Both the position numbers and the translations under genes were made by a program. A DNA stretch of 14,150 nt. Source: Giardia muris. Its lineage: Eukaryota > Fornicata > Diplomonadida > Hexamitidae. Location: positions 1 through 14,150 of the forward strand of contig VDLU01000038.1 of NCBI GenBank assembly GCA_006247105.1. Direction: 5' to 3'. Numbering within the stretch: position 1 is the stretch's first letter; each line of letters starts with the position of its first letter. Positions 1-7,559 of the stretch are shown piece by piece. The notes under the pieces were generated by a model. The model saw nothing but the letters and a program-made list of their open reading frames with translations. It ran no database searches and was not told the origin of the DNA.

Positions 1-1719
1 ACTCCGATGAAGATGACGGGTGGAAACTTAAGCATATCAGTACGCCCAGGAGAAGACACCAACCGGGATTCCTTGATTAGCGGCGAGCGATCCAGGAGTA
101 GTCCGACCTCGAAGCGATGAGCGTTGTGAGGACTGGGGGATGTCCTAAACCCGAAGATGGGTTGAAACCCACACAAGAGGAGGGTGCCAGTCCCGTAGGG
201 ATGGACACAACCCCAACGACGAGTACCTCTGCTTGAGAGTGTAGAGGGAAGAGGAGGTGGTACCCTTCTAAGGCTAAATACCGCCCCGAGACCGATAGAG
301 GACCAAGTAGTGCGAACGAAAGGTGAGAAGGATGCCGACCCAGGCACGTCAAAAGACCCTGAACCCGGGAGGCGACTCCCGACCTGTCGATGATCGATTG
401 GTCGGGCCCGTCTCGAAACACGGACCGAGGAGTTAGGACCGATCGCGAGTCATGTGGCAAAGGGAAGTCAAGACTTCAAGGGGCCCTTACAAGGGCAGAG
501 CGATCGGTCCTAGACCCGAAAGGTGGTGATCTACACTTGACCAGGGTGAAGCCAGACGAAAGCCTGGTGGAGGCCCATCCCGGTGCTGACGTGCAAATCG
601 CTCGGTCGAGTTGAGTGTAGGGGCGAAAGACTCATCGAACCACCTGGTAGCTGGTTACCTCCGAAATGTCTCCCAGGATAGCCGACATCATGAACAGCTG
701 CCCTAGGTAAGGCCACGATCGGTGGGAGTAGGGAGGTCACTCCTTATCCACCCTCGAACCATGAACAAGGGTGGAGCGGGGCCAACTTGTGTGGGCCCCC
801 TCAACAGTGTTGATGTCGAGTGGGCCTCTCCTGGTAAGCAGGACGGGCAAGACGGGATGAACCGACAGTCGGGGGAAGGTGTGGAAGTGTATGCTCGATC
901 AAACGGTGTCCGTCGATCGTGACAGCTGGAAGGTGGCCTTAACAGTAGGAAGCCTCTAAGGAGTGTGTAACAACCCACCAGCCGAATCGAGGGGCCCGGA
1001 AAATGGAACACGCCGAAGCATACGATCGGAACCCGACCGAGATGTGTCTCGGGTAGGAGGTCGTCATGATCGAGTCGAAGCCATGGGGTGACACGTGGTG
1101 GATCGAGTCATGATTGCTGATCTCGGTAGTAGTAGCCATTACTCCATCTGGAGGCCTGACGTGGAGATGGGTTCCGTATCCCTGTCGATCAGATACGGGT
1201 GACACGATCCTAAGTCCGATGGTGTACGCCGTACCATGGGGTCATCCTCACAGGACGATAGGGCTGACCGGTTAACATCCCGGTGGTATGATGGGGTCTT
1301 GGTGACATCCTTTCACAACGGTACATGAACGAAGCACATGGTGGGAGTCATCCCGTCCTACCCCAGTCCCCCCATGGCCAGTAGTACTTCAGGTCGTGCA
1401 TGGCCATGATGGATCACATGTCCCTTCGGTCATCCATGAAACCCGTTGTGTCCCCCCCATCCTGATCGTACCACAACCGCAACAGGACTCCAAGGTGATC
1501 AGCCTCTAGGCGGGAGAGACCATGACTCAGGGAAGTCGGCAAACTAGCTCCGTAACCTCGGGAGAAGGAGTGGCTCTGATCGATCAGAACCGGCACGGAC
1601 CGAGGGATCCCGACTGTCTACTAACAACATAGCGTCGTGCCAGTCGTCATGGATGCGTACACGACGTGATTTCTGCCCAGTGCCATGACCGTCACCATGA
1701 AGAGGTTCATCCAAGCCCT

Positions 1720-1771
<52 letters not shown>

Positions 1772-2216
1772 GGGTAATTTCCGACGTGCATGAATGGATC
1801 AACGAGGATCCCACTGTCCCAAGTCATGCCTCCGTGAACCTACAGACCCGGGAACGGGCGGGTGTTGGTCGGCGGGGCAAGAAGACCCTTTTGAGCTTGA
1901 CTCCAATCCGATCCTGGGGGATGGGATCATCGGTGCAGCATACAGGGGAGGCCGCTTCCATGAGATACCCTGACGTTGTTCACCATCCCACTCACCGACT
2001 TACATCGGCACACGGTCGGATGGGGAGTTTGGCTGGGGCGGCGCGCCTGCTAGATCACACCGCAGGCGTCCTATGGTAAGCTCAGTGAGGTCGGAAACCT
2101 CACGTGGAGCATAAGGGCATAAGCTTACTTGACTAGTACCCCCTGTCCCGGTACTTGCCGTGAAAGCGTGGCCTAACGATCCTTCAACCGCTCCGGTAAT
2201 CCGAGCGTGGAGGTGA

Positions 2217-2260
<44 letters not shown>

Positions 2261-2262
2261 CC

Positions 2263-2306
<44 letters not shown>

Positions 2307-2356
2307 CCGTCCGCATGCATCGGTGCGGAAGCGTCGGATTGTTCACCCGTCTAAGG

Positions 2357-2400
<44 letters not shown>

Positions 2401-2686
2401 TCCTACCGACCATCTCCATGCGTCCAGTACGTCGGGTCAGTACGAGAGGAACACCCGTCGCGAGCCTCCGATCTCCCGGTTGTTTGACTTGACAGTGCCG
2501 GTCTGTCGCGCTCGGGGGACTAGCACTGAACGCCTCTAAGTGTCCATCCCACCTACTCGCATGGGTTGAGGGGCTTCCCCTCGATTCGCCCGGGTTGACG
2601 ACCCTTTTCTCCGACCTACTGTACGGCGTGGAGCTTCTTGCGACCGCCTGAGGTTTGGTTCGGGTTGGCATTCCCCCCGAGCCCCC
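1..2686 (+). rRNA. Large-subunit (LSU) rRNA gene, copy 1, lacking a few 5' bases
   Basis: This is the 25/28S-type rRNA of the 60S subunit. It begins just inside the gene: the conserved element before CTTAAGCATATCA is at about 20-40. Hallmarks in order are GATTAGCGGCGAGCGA (~75-90), the central peptidyl-transferase stretch CTATGACTCTCTTAAGGTAG (~1739-1758), the A-site/PTC segment GTTACCACAGGGATAACTGG (~2224-2243), and the sarcin-ricin loop CAGTACGAGAGGAAC (2438-2452). The 3' end is estimated at ~2686 from the ~2.7 kb length known for Giardia and the switch to G/C-run spacer DNA; it could be off by about 10 nt. At about 2.7 kb it is short for a eukaryotic LSU. It differs from copy 2 only by six small length changes in its first 1460 nt, for example an extra A at ~25-27 inside an otherwise invariant motif. 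These look like sequence errors rather than real variants. Confidence 0.97.
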
Positions 2687-3025
2687 GAGGGTCGAAGACC
2701 TGAGGGGGTGAGGGAAGGGCCGGAACAACCCCCCCGAGGGTCGTGAGACCCGAAGGGGGGGCCGGAAGCGAGGCCCCCCGCCCCGAGGAAGACCTGAAGG
2801 GGGGTGAGGGCATCCCCCGTCATACCAGGGGGGTGGGAAGGGCTCCCCTCCGGTCGTGGGACCAGGGGGGTGAGGGCCCCCGGTCGTAAGGGGGCATCCC
2901 CGAGGGGTGAGACTTGAGGCGCCGAGGGTCATACCAGGGGGGGTGAGGGCCCCAAGGGGGGGCGTCCCCCGCCCGGATCGACCTGAAGCGAGATCAGACC
3001 CCCGTGGGTCGAAGGCCCGGGTACG
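2683..3025 (+). repeat. Degenerate G-rich direct repeats immediately 3' of LSU (copy 1)
   Basis: Imperfect units of roughly 30-50 bp follow the LSU end. They share the theme GGGTCG(T)...ACC..(A)GGGGGGTGAGGGC. Clear members are GAGGGTCGAAGACCTGAGGG (from ~2687), GAGGGTCGTGAGACC (~2736), AAGACCTGAAGGGGGGTGAG (~2798), TACCAGGGGGGTGGG (~2823), GACCAGGGGGGTGAGGG (~2860) and TACCAGGGGGGGTGAGGG (~2931). The block is almost identical after the second LSU, differing by one C in a homopolymer. Repeats just downstream of the last rRNA in other eukaryotes often carry Pol I termination sites. That role is only inferred from position, and slippage of a G/C-rich spacer is the simpler explanation. Confidence 0.65.
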
Positions 3026-3364
3026 GGGGCCTACAGAAGGATACCAGATTTGGAACGGTTACAGTGGATTTTGGATCCGGACTCGAGATCAAAAGACCGG
3101 AGGGGCGAGGGCGGGTCCGCGGGTCCCTCGAACGGGGGGTCGTACAGGGGTCCCCCGTGGGCCCACGGCCGTCCCCCTGGGCACGGAACGGATCGGGGGT
3201 CCATGCCCTGGCCCGGGAGTCCACATGGGTCCTCACGGGGGCCTTCCCTCCAGGGGTCATTCGAGGTGTCCCCGGGGGTCCCCTGGGTCCATGGGGCCCT
3301 TGAAGTCCTTCAAGATGAACGGGGACGGGGGGCCCGGTCCCTCACGGGGTGGGCCCTCACACGG

Positions 3365-3800
3365 GGGGGGCTCATGGCTCCATCGGGGGACGGGGACTGG
3401 GGTCCGACCCCCCCGCCCTCCTTCGAGGGATCCGGGTCATCGGACCATGTGGTCATATGGATGGGCCTTCGGGGGGCCACGGTCCCCTCGGGGGTGGGTC
3501 ATCGAATGGGATGGGGGACCATCTTCCCCATTGGGGTCCGGGGTCCCCCTCGACCCTCACAGGTCCCCCTCGAGTCCTCCATGAACGGGACGGAGGTCCA
3601 CGGGGGCCAGGGGATCCCCGTGGGGTCCCCTTGAATCTCTGGGGTCTCGGGCCGGACCCTCACGGGATTATAATGGGGGGCCCAAGCCCTCACGGGATCA
3701 TCGTACGGGTACGGGGGGTCATGGCTCCATCATACGAGGGACGGGGGCTCCCGGGGCCCTCACGGGGTCCTTCAAGACGAACGGGGCCTCCCCCCATAGG
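3365..3800. other. Copy-variable IGS patch (corresponds to ~10935-11259)
   Basis: Sequence on both sides is nearly identical in the two spacers, but this segment is not. It is about 110 bp longer here and carries many substitutions and rearranged blocks. Within it, motifs from ~3300-3390 recur in modified form at ~3715-3790, for example CATGGCTCCATC and the block CCTTCAAGA(T/C)GAACGGGG. This suggests an internal imperfect duplication that was lost or replaced in the other spacer. No gene is evident; the open frames are stop-poor GC-rich artefacts. Confidence 0.7.
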
Positions 3801-4317
3801 TCCATGGACCTTCATGGGTGGGGGTGTGGTCCATCATACGGATGGGGGTTCCTTCGGTCGGGGGTCCGTCCGGTCCTCACGGGACAGGATCCAGGGGGCC
3901 TTCACGTCCCCTCATACGGGCCACATGGACCGGGTCATCAGGGGGATCCGGGTCATCATATGGGGCCCGGGCCTCATATCCATGGACGGGGACTCCCCCA
4001 CGGGGCGGGCCCCCTTCATCGATCGGGTCCCTCACGGATCCTTCAGAGGGTGAAGATCGGACACGGCATGGGACTTTCAGGCCCCCACGGGTCATCGGAC
4101 GGACGATCGAACGGGCCCCCGAGGGCACGAGTAGAGGTAGTGGGTCCATGGGGCCCGGGACGACGCTCATCATTCCAGACGGGAGGGAACCCTTCCCGCT
4201 TTCTCCTTCATTCAAGTTTAGGACCGGAGGGGCGCCGAAGCGACGGGCCCCCTCAGAGGGGGACCGAAGGGGCGGCCCGAAGGGCGAGGCCACTGTGGGC
4301 ACCGGTCACTGACTGGG

Positions 4318-4757
4318 CGTGTCTGCGTCCCCGCGTCCCCGGGCGGCCCGCGTCTCCGTGTCCCTCGCATCTCTCGCATCTCCCGCGTCTCTCATCACCT
4401 CTCATCACTTATTATCGTCCCTTATCGTGTCTCGTGTCCCTTATCGTCTCTTATCATCTCTTATCGTCCCCCGTCATCTCTCATCGCTCTCATCGCGTCC
4501 CCAGCCCCCCCACTCCTCTCGTGGATCCCCCTGGCCCCTCTCATGGATCCTCATGGATCCTCATGGATCCTCATGCCCCCTCATGCCCCCCTGACTCCTC
4601 TTGAATCACCTCGTGGCCCCCCCTCTCAGGCCTCCCCCCTTCCTCCCTCAGCCCTCCCCACGCCTGCACACACTCCCCCCCATCCCTCTACCACGTCGGG
4701 GAGCCCTCTCCCACATCCGTCTGACTCGTCCCCCCAACCCCCAGGTCTCCAGATCCT
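4318..4757 (+). repeat. Pyrimidine-rich low-complexity tract (copy 1)
   Basis: About 440 bp in which the + strand is overwhelmingly C and T. It is built from short words such as CTCTCATC, CTTATCGTCTC, CATCTCTCAT and CCTCATG. It includes a short perfect tandem array at 4541-4590: TCATGGATCC three times, then TCATGCCCCC twice. The counterpart in the truncated spacer (~11776-12216) lacks 8 bp at the left (one CCCCGCGT-type repeat) and has a scrambled version of the decamer array. It has no protein-like content. Long polypyrimidine/polypurine DNA can form triplexes or stall polymerases; any such role here is inference. Confidence 0.75.
4541..4590 (+). repeat. 10-bp tandem array in the IGS
   Basis: There are five 10-bp units in register: TCATGGATCC at 4541, 4551 and 4561, then TCATGCCCCC at 4571 and 4581. 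The corresponding part of the other spacer (~11991-12045) keeps the words CATGGATCC and TCATG but not the regular spacing. The array is therefore polymorphic between copies. Confidence 0.9.
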
Positions 4758-4789
4758 CCTGGATTAATATTTACTAATGAAAATCCAGG
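4758..4789. promoter_or_regulatory. AT-rich island with 8-bp perfect inverted repeat (copy 1)
   Basis: CCTGGATT (4758-4765) and AATCCAGG (4782-4789) are perfect inverted arms around a 16-bp AT-rich loop, AATATTTACTAATGAA. This is the most AT-rich spot in an otherwise very GC-rich spacer. It lies exactly between the pyrimidine tract and the promoter-proximal part. The element is identical in the second spacer (12217-12247), although the DNA to its left varies. A protein-binding site, an unwinding element or a terminator are all possible; the sequence does not distinguish them. Confidence 0.55.
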
Positions 4790-5120
4790 GGAATCCCGGA
4801 CAATAGAGGGTTCGATCCATCATCTCGTCCCATGGGACTCCCGTCCCCCCTGCACCCTTTCGACGGTGTTACGTGACTGTGCACGCAGTGGGAGGGCCGT
4901 GGGGGTCGTGGGGATGGCAGGAGACTTGCATGGGGTCATCCTTGGGGACGGGTCGAGAGGGATGGAGGGGCCACCTAAGGGCCTTGTGGGGGCCTATGAG
5001 GGATCTTTGGGGGGTCGGGGGGCTCCCGGGACGCTCCTGGGCCGGGGACGGGTCGAGGCCTGGTGGGCCATTTTTTGAAACTCGACTTCGGACACCAACT
5101 TACACCTAAAATCGAGCAGA

Positions 5121-5164
5121 AAGTGCACGAAAGATGGAGGCCGACTTTCGGCTACTATAGGGGA
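5121..5164 (+). promoter_or_regulatory. Promoter-like module A (putative spacer promoter)
   Basis: This is the first of three copies of a ~43-bp module: AAGTGCACGAAAGATGG, then AGGCCGACTTTCGGCTACTA, then TAGGGG. It differs from the SSU-proximal copy at only a few positions. It lies in an AT-richer stretch after a T6 run (~5071-5076), unlike the GC-rich surroundings. All three copies have the same orientation as the rRNA genes. Upstream duplication of the gene promoter as 'spacer promoters' is well known in other eukaryotic rDNA; applying it here is inference. Confidence 0.45.
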
Positions 5165-5257
5165 AGGAGGAAGGCCGGGCCCCGGGGGACGGGGGACGAA
5201 GTGCTGCCGCGGGGCGGGGAGGAGAAGGATCGGAGGGGTCACCTGGGGACCCTCAAT

Positions 5258-5300
5258 AAGTGGACGAAAGGTGGAGGCCGACTTTCCGCTACTGTAGGGG
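5258..5300 (+). promoter_or_regulatory. Promoter-like module B (putative spacer promoter)
   Basis: This is the second copy: AAGTGGACGAAAGGTGG, then AGGCCGACTTTCCGCTACTG, then TAGGGG. Its similarity to module C extends upstream. GACGAAGTGCTGCCGCGGGG (5196-5215) matches GAACGAAGTGCCGTCGCAGG at ~5691-5710, and CCCTCAATAAGTGG matches CTTCAATAAGTGG directly before the core. The duplicated unit between B and C is therefore about 105-115 bp. Module B carries TACTGTAG where A and C have TACTATAG. Confidence 0.45.
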
Positions 5301-5344
5301 CCAGGAGGCCGGGGCCCGGGGCCCGAAGGGGCGAGGCCGGCCGA

Positions 5345-5630
5345 GGGCCCGCCCCCCCTCAAATCGGACGGGGGGAGGGGCGAGAGGCCCCCAAATCGGA
5401 CGGGGAGGAGGGCTCCAGGGCCCGCCCCCCCTCAAATCGAACGGGGGGAGGGGCGAGAGGCCCCCAAATCGGACGGGGAGGAGGGCTCCAGGGCCCGCCC
5501 CCCCTCAAATCGAACGGGGGGAGGGGCGAGAGGCCCCCAAATCGGACGGGGAGGAGGGCTCCAGGGCCCGCCCCCCCTCAAATCGAACGGGGGGAGGGGC
5601 GAGAGGCCCCCAAATCGGACGGGGAGGAGG
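5345..5630 (+). repeat. 73-bp tandem repeat array (four units)
   Basis: Units start at 5345, 5418, 5491 and 5564 with GGGCCCGCCCCCCCTCAAAT, an exact 73-bp period; the last unit ends early at ~5630. Each contains two related half-units, CTCAAATCG(A/G)ACGGGG and CCCAAATCGGACGGGG, so the 73-mer itself looks like an old internal duplication. Units are nearly identical: the first has AAATCGGACG where the others have AAATCGAACG. The array sits between promoter-like modules B and C, the position of enhancer-type repeats in other rDNA spacers. It is likely responsible for part of the spacer length heterogeneity. Its frame stays open only because 73-bp units with few stops are G/C-rich; I do not regard it as coding. 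Confidence 0.95.
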
Positions 5631-5764
5631 CCCCCTCCGAACGGCCCCCTCCCCCCTCGGTCTTCCTCCCTCCCCCCCTCGCCCGGTCCTGAACGAAGTG
5701 CCGTCGCAGGGAGGGGAGTGAGCTGGGGAAGAAGGACCACAACCCCCACCTAGAGACCTTCAAT

Positions 5765-5807
5765 AAGTGGCCCAAAGATGGAGGCCGATTTTCGGCTACT
5801 ATAGGGA
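5765..5807 (+). promoter_or_regulatory. Promoter-like module C (candidate rRNA gene promoter)
   Basis: This is the third copy: AAGTGGCCCAAAGATGG, then AGGCCGATTTTCGGCTACTA, then TAGGGA. It ends about 115 bp upstream of the SSU 5' end. It is the best candidate for the Pol I promoter and start site of the pre-rRNA, with TATAGGG as a plausible start region. The evidence is conservation of the module in three places, matching orientation, and position. No consensus Pol I promoter exists to compare against, so this is inference. Confidence 0.5.
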
Positions 5808-5921
5808 AGGCACGACGAGGCCGGACCGGGACGAGAAGACCCACCCGACGACGAGTGTGGATCGTACGACGAGAGGACGGAAGGGCCGGCCCACAACGGA
5901 CGGATCGACCGATCGACAGAC
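5808..5921 (+). other. Putative 5' external transcribed spacer
   Basis: This is a short leader of about 114 bp between promoter-like module C and the SSU. It is purine- and CG-rich, with repeated CGAC words such as ACGACGAG and GATCGACCGATCGACAG just before the mature SSU start. If module C is the promoter, the 5' ETS is very short. That would fit the compact rDNA of Giardia. Confidence 0.4.
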
Positions 5922-7350
5922 CATCCGGTTGATCCTGCCGGAGTACTACGCTACCCCCAAGGACAAAAGCCATGCAAGCGGACACGAGGTATGAAGTGGC
6001 GGACGGCTCGGTACAACGGTACGAGTCTGACCGGGGGTGAAGGCTAGACGGATACCGCTGGCAACCCAGCGCCAAGACGAGTGCTCAAGAGCGGGGAAGG
6101 AAAGCACGCGATGGAGCGAATGCCCGGATGAGGTTCCGAGGTATTACCTAGTCGGTAGAGTAGTGGTCTACGGAGGGGATGATGCCTGGCGGAGGATCAG
6201 GGTTTGACTCCGGAGAACGGGCCTGAGAGACGGCCCGTACATCCAAGGACGGCAGCAGGCGCGGAACTTGCCCAATGCGTGAAGGCGTGAGGCAGCAACG
6301 GGGGATCCCATGAAATGGGAAGACTGGGGGGTAGATGACCCCAGCACAAGTCGAGGGAAAGGTCTGGTGCCAGCAGCCGCGGTAATTCCAGCTCGGCAGG
6401 CGTCGTACGGCGCTGTTGCAGTTAAAACGTCCGGAGTCGAGACGTCCAGCCGGGAGGAAAGAGGAGCGCTTAAGGCGGGAGTGAGTACGAGAAAGCCCGG
6501 GACGGACATGAAGGTGAATGGGTAAGGGCATGTGTATTGGTGGGGGACGGGTGAAATAGGATGATCCGACCAAGACAGACAAAGGCGTAGGCACTTGCCA
6601 AGACCATATCAGTCGAACCAGGACGAAGCCCGGGGGCGAGAAGGCGATTAGACACCACCGTATTCCCGGGCGTAAACGATGCCACCGAGAGACTGGCCAG
6701 GTCGTCAGGATCGAAGGGAAACCGATCAGGGTACGGGCTCTGGGGGGAGTATGGCCGCAAGGCTGGAACTTGAAGGCATTGACGGAGGGGTACCACCAGA
6801 CGTGGAGTCTGCGGCTCAATTTGACTCAACGCGAACACCTTACCAGGCCCAGACGTACGGAGGATCGACGGTTGAGAGGACCTTCGTGATCGTACGAGTG
6901 GTGGTGCATGGCCGTTCACAGCCCGTGGCTTGAGCCGTCTGCTTGACTGCGACAACGAGCGAGACCCTAACCTGGATGGGACCGCCAATGGTGAATTGGA
7001 GGAAGGTGGGGCGATAACAGGTCTGTGATGCCCTTAGACGCCCTGGGCTGCACGCGTACTACACTGTGGGGATGAAACCACGTCGAGTTGTGAAGCTTGA
7101 TGAGATCAAACCCCCACGTGGTTGGGATCGTGGACTGGAACGTCCTCGTGAACCTGGAATGTCTAGTAGGCGTAGGTCATCAATCTACGCCGGATACGTC
7201 CCTGCCCCTTGTACACACCGCCCGTCGCTCCTACCGACTGGGTCTTCTGGCGAGCTCCTGGGAGGGATGAACCGAACAGGGACGAACCGCGAGGCTTGGA
7301 GGAAGGAGAAGTCGTAACAAGGTATCCGTAGGTGAACCTGCGGATGGATC
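5922..7350 (+). rRNA. Small-subunit (SSU, 18S-type) rRNA gene
   Basis: This is the complete rRNA of the 40S subunit. It begins CATCCGGTTGATCCTGCCGG and ends AGGTGAACCTGCGGATGGATC. Between them are the 530 loop GTGCCAGCAGCCGCGGTAAT (6367-6386), the GGCATTGACGGAGGGG region (~6774), and the decoding-site stretch TTGTACACACCGCCCGTCGC (~7209). The length is 1429 nt, exactly the value I recall for G. muris and about 370 nt below a typical eukaryotic SSU. Several segments, for example GATGCCTGGCGGAGGATCAG and GGACGGCAGCAGGCGCGGAA, are Giardia-like. Base composition is moderate in GC, unlike the much GC-richer G. intestinalis SSU, which favours G. muris. The short length could suggest a microsporidian, but a separate 5.8S gene follows and the signature sequences are diplomonad. 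Confidence 0.98.
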
Positions 7351-7388
7351 CATCGAGAGGGAAGGTACGAGGATGAAGGCAATGAGAT
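7351..7388 (+). other. Internal transcribed spacer 1 (ITS1)
   Basis: About 38 nt of purine-rich sequence lie between the SSU end and the first conserved part of 5.8S. This is far shorter than ITS1 in most eukaryotes and typical of Giardia. The right boundary is estimated to within about 5 nt from the position of the 5.8S motif GGATGCCTTGGCTC. Confidence 0.75.
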
Positions 7389-7525
7389 GACGCGACCCGG
7401 TGGATGCCTTGGCTCGGGGGACGATGAAGGACGTGGCTGACGACGATACTCGATGTGGTCCAAGCACGTGACATCGATCTTCGAATGGATCATCGGGGTG
7501 GTGGGGTGATCTACGAACTGGGTTG
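7389..7525 (+). rRNA. 5.8S rRNA gene
   Basis: This rRNA pairs with the LSU 5' end. Recognisable conserved parts are GGATGCCTTGGCTCGGGGGA (7402-7421; compare the general GGAT.(C)TTGGCTC), GATGAAGGACGTGGC (7423-7437; the GATGAAGAACG element), ACGATACTCGATGTGG, and CATCGATCTTCGAATG (7472-7487; the CATCGAATCTTTGAACG element). Only one copy is present because the window begins after the 5.8S of the preceding unit. The 5' end is set about 13 nt before GGATGCC by analogy with yeast. The 3' end is uncertain by 10-15 nt. The gene is shorter than the usual ~155-160 nt, as expected for Giardia. Confidence 0.88.
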
Positions 7526-7559
7526 TTCGAGGGGTTGAACGATGGGGAATGAGATGAGG
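7526..7559 (+). other. Internal transcribed spacer 2 (ITS2)
   Basis: This is a very short spacer between 5.8S and LSU, ending near a C8 run (7562-7569 lies at or just inside the LSU end). Both boundaries are approximate. The length is a few tens of nucleotides, consistent with the minimal ITS2 of Giardia. Confidence 0.6.

Larger units (their letters stand above)
2687..5921 (+). other. rDNA intergenic spacer (IGS), complete copy 1, including external transcribed spacer
   Basis: This is the non-coding spacer of about 3.2 kb between the LSU 3' end and the SSU 5' end. It is GC-rich with many runs of five or more G or C. Ordered content: degenerate G-rich repeats (~2683-3025); unique GC-rich DNA (~3026-3365); a patch differing strongly between the two spacers (~3365-3800); GC-rich DNA nearly identical in both spacers (~3800-4315); a C/T-rich tract (~4318-4757); an AT-rich hairpin island (4758-4789); unique sequence (4790-5120); two promoter-like modules (5121-5164, 5258-5300); a 73-bp tandem array (5345-5630); a C-rich stretch (5631-5690); and a third module (5765-5807) followed by a short leader to the SSU. 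Long open frames occur but are low-complexity G/P/R/S-rich and are broken by length differences between the copies. I find no tRNA or protein gene here. Confidence 0.9.

Noticed and set aside
77..2079. Open frames inside LSU copy 1 (for example - strand 77-460, + strand 1762-2079) and their twins in copy 2
   Set aside because: They lie wholly within conserved rRNA sequence and are chance frames.
5345..5630. Could the regular repeats be a CRISPR array?
   Set aside because: Units are contiguous and identical along their whole 73 bp with no unique spacers, and the locus is eukaryotic rDNA.
5063..5692. 209-codon + strand frame with repeated R-P-P-S-N-R-T-G-G-G words
   Set aside because: The repetition comes from the 73-bp tandem array read through in changing phases. 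It has no start context, lies among promoter-like modules, and the composition is not protein-like.
2687..5921. tRNA or 5S rRNA gene in the spacer
   Set aside because: No cloverleaf-like segment with a TTCRA-type T-loop, and no 5S-like internal promoter elements, were apparent in the GC-rich spacer by eye.
5922..7350. Microsporidian origin suggested by the very short SSU
   Set aside because: A separate 5.8S gene with ITS2 is present, whereas microsporidia generally have 5.8S fused to the LSU, and the SSU wording matches Giardia.
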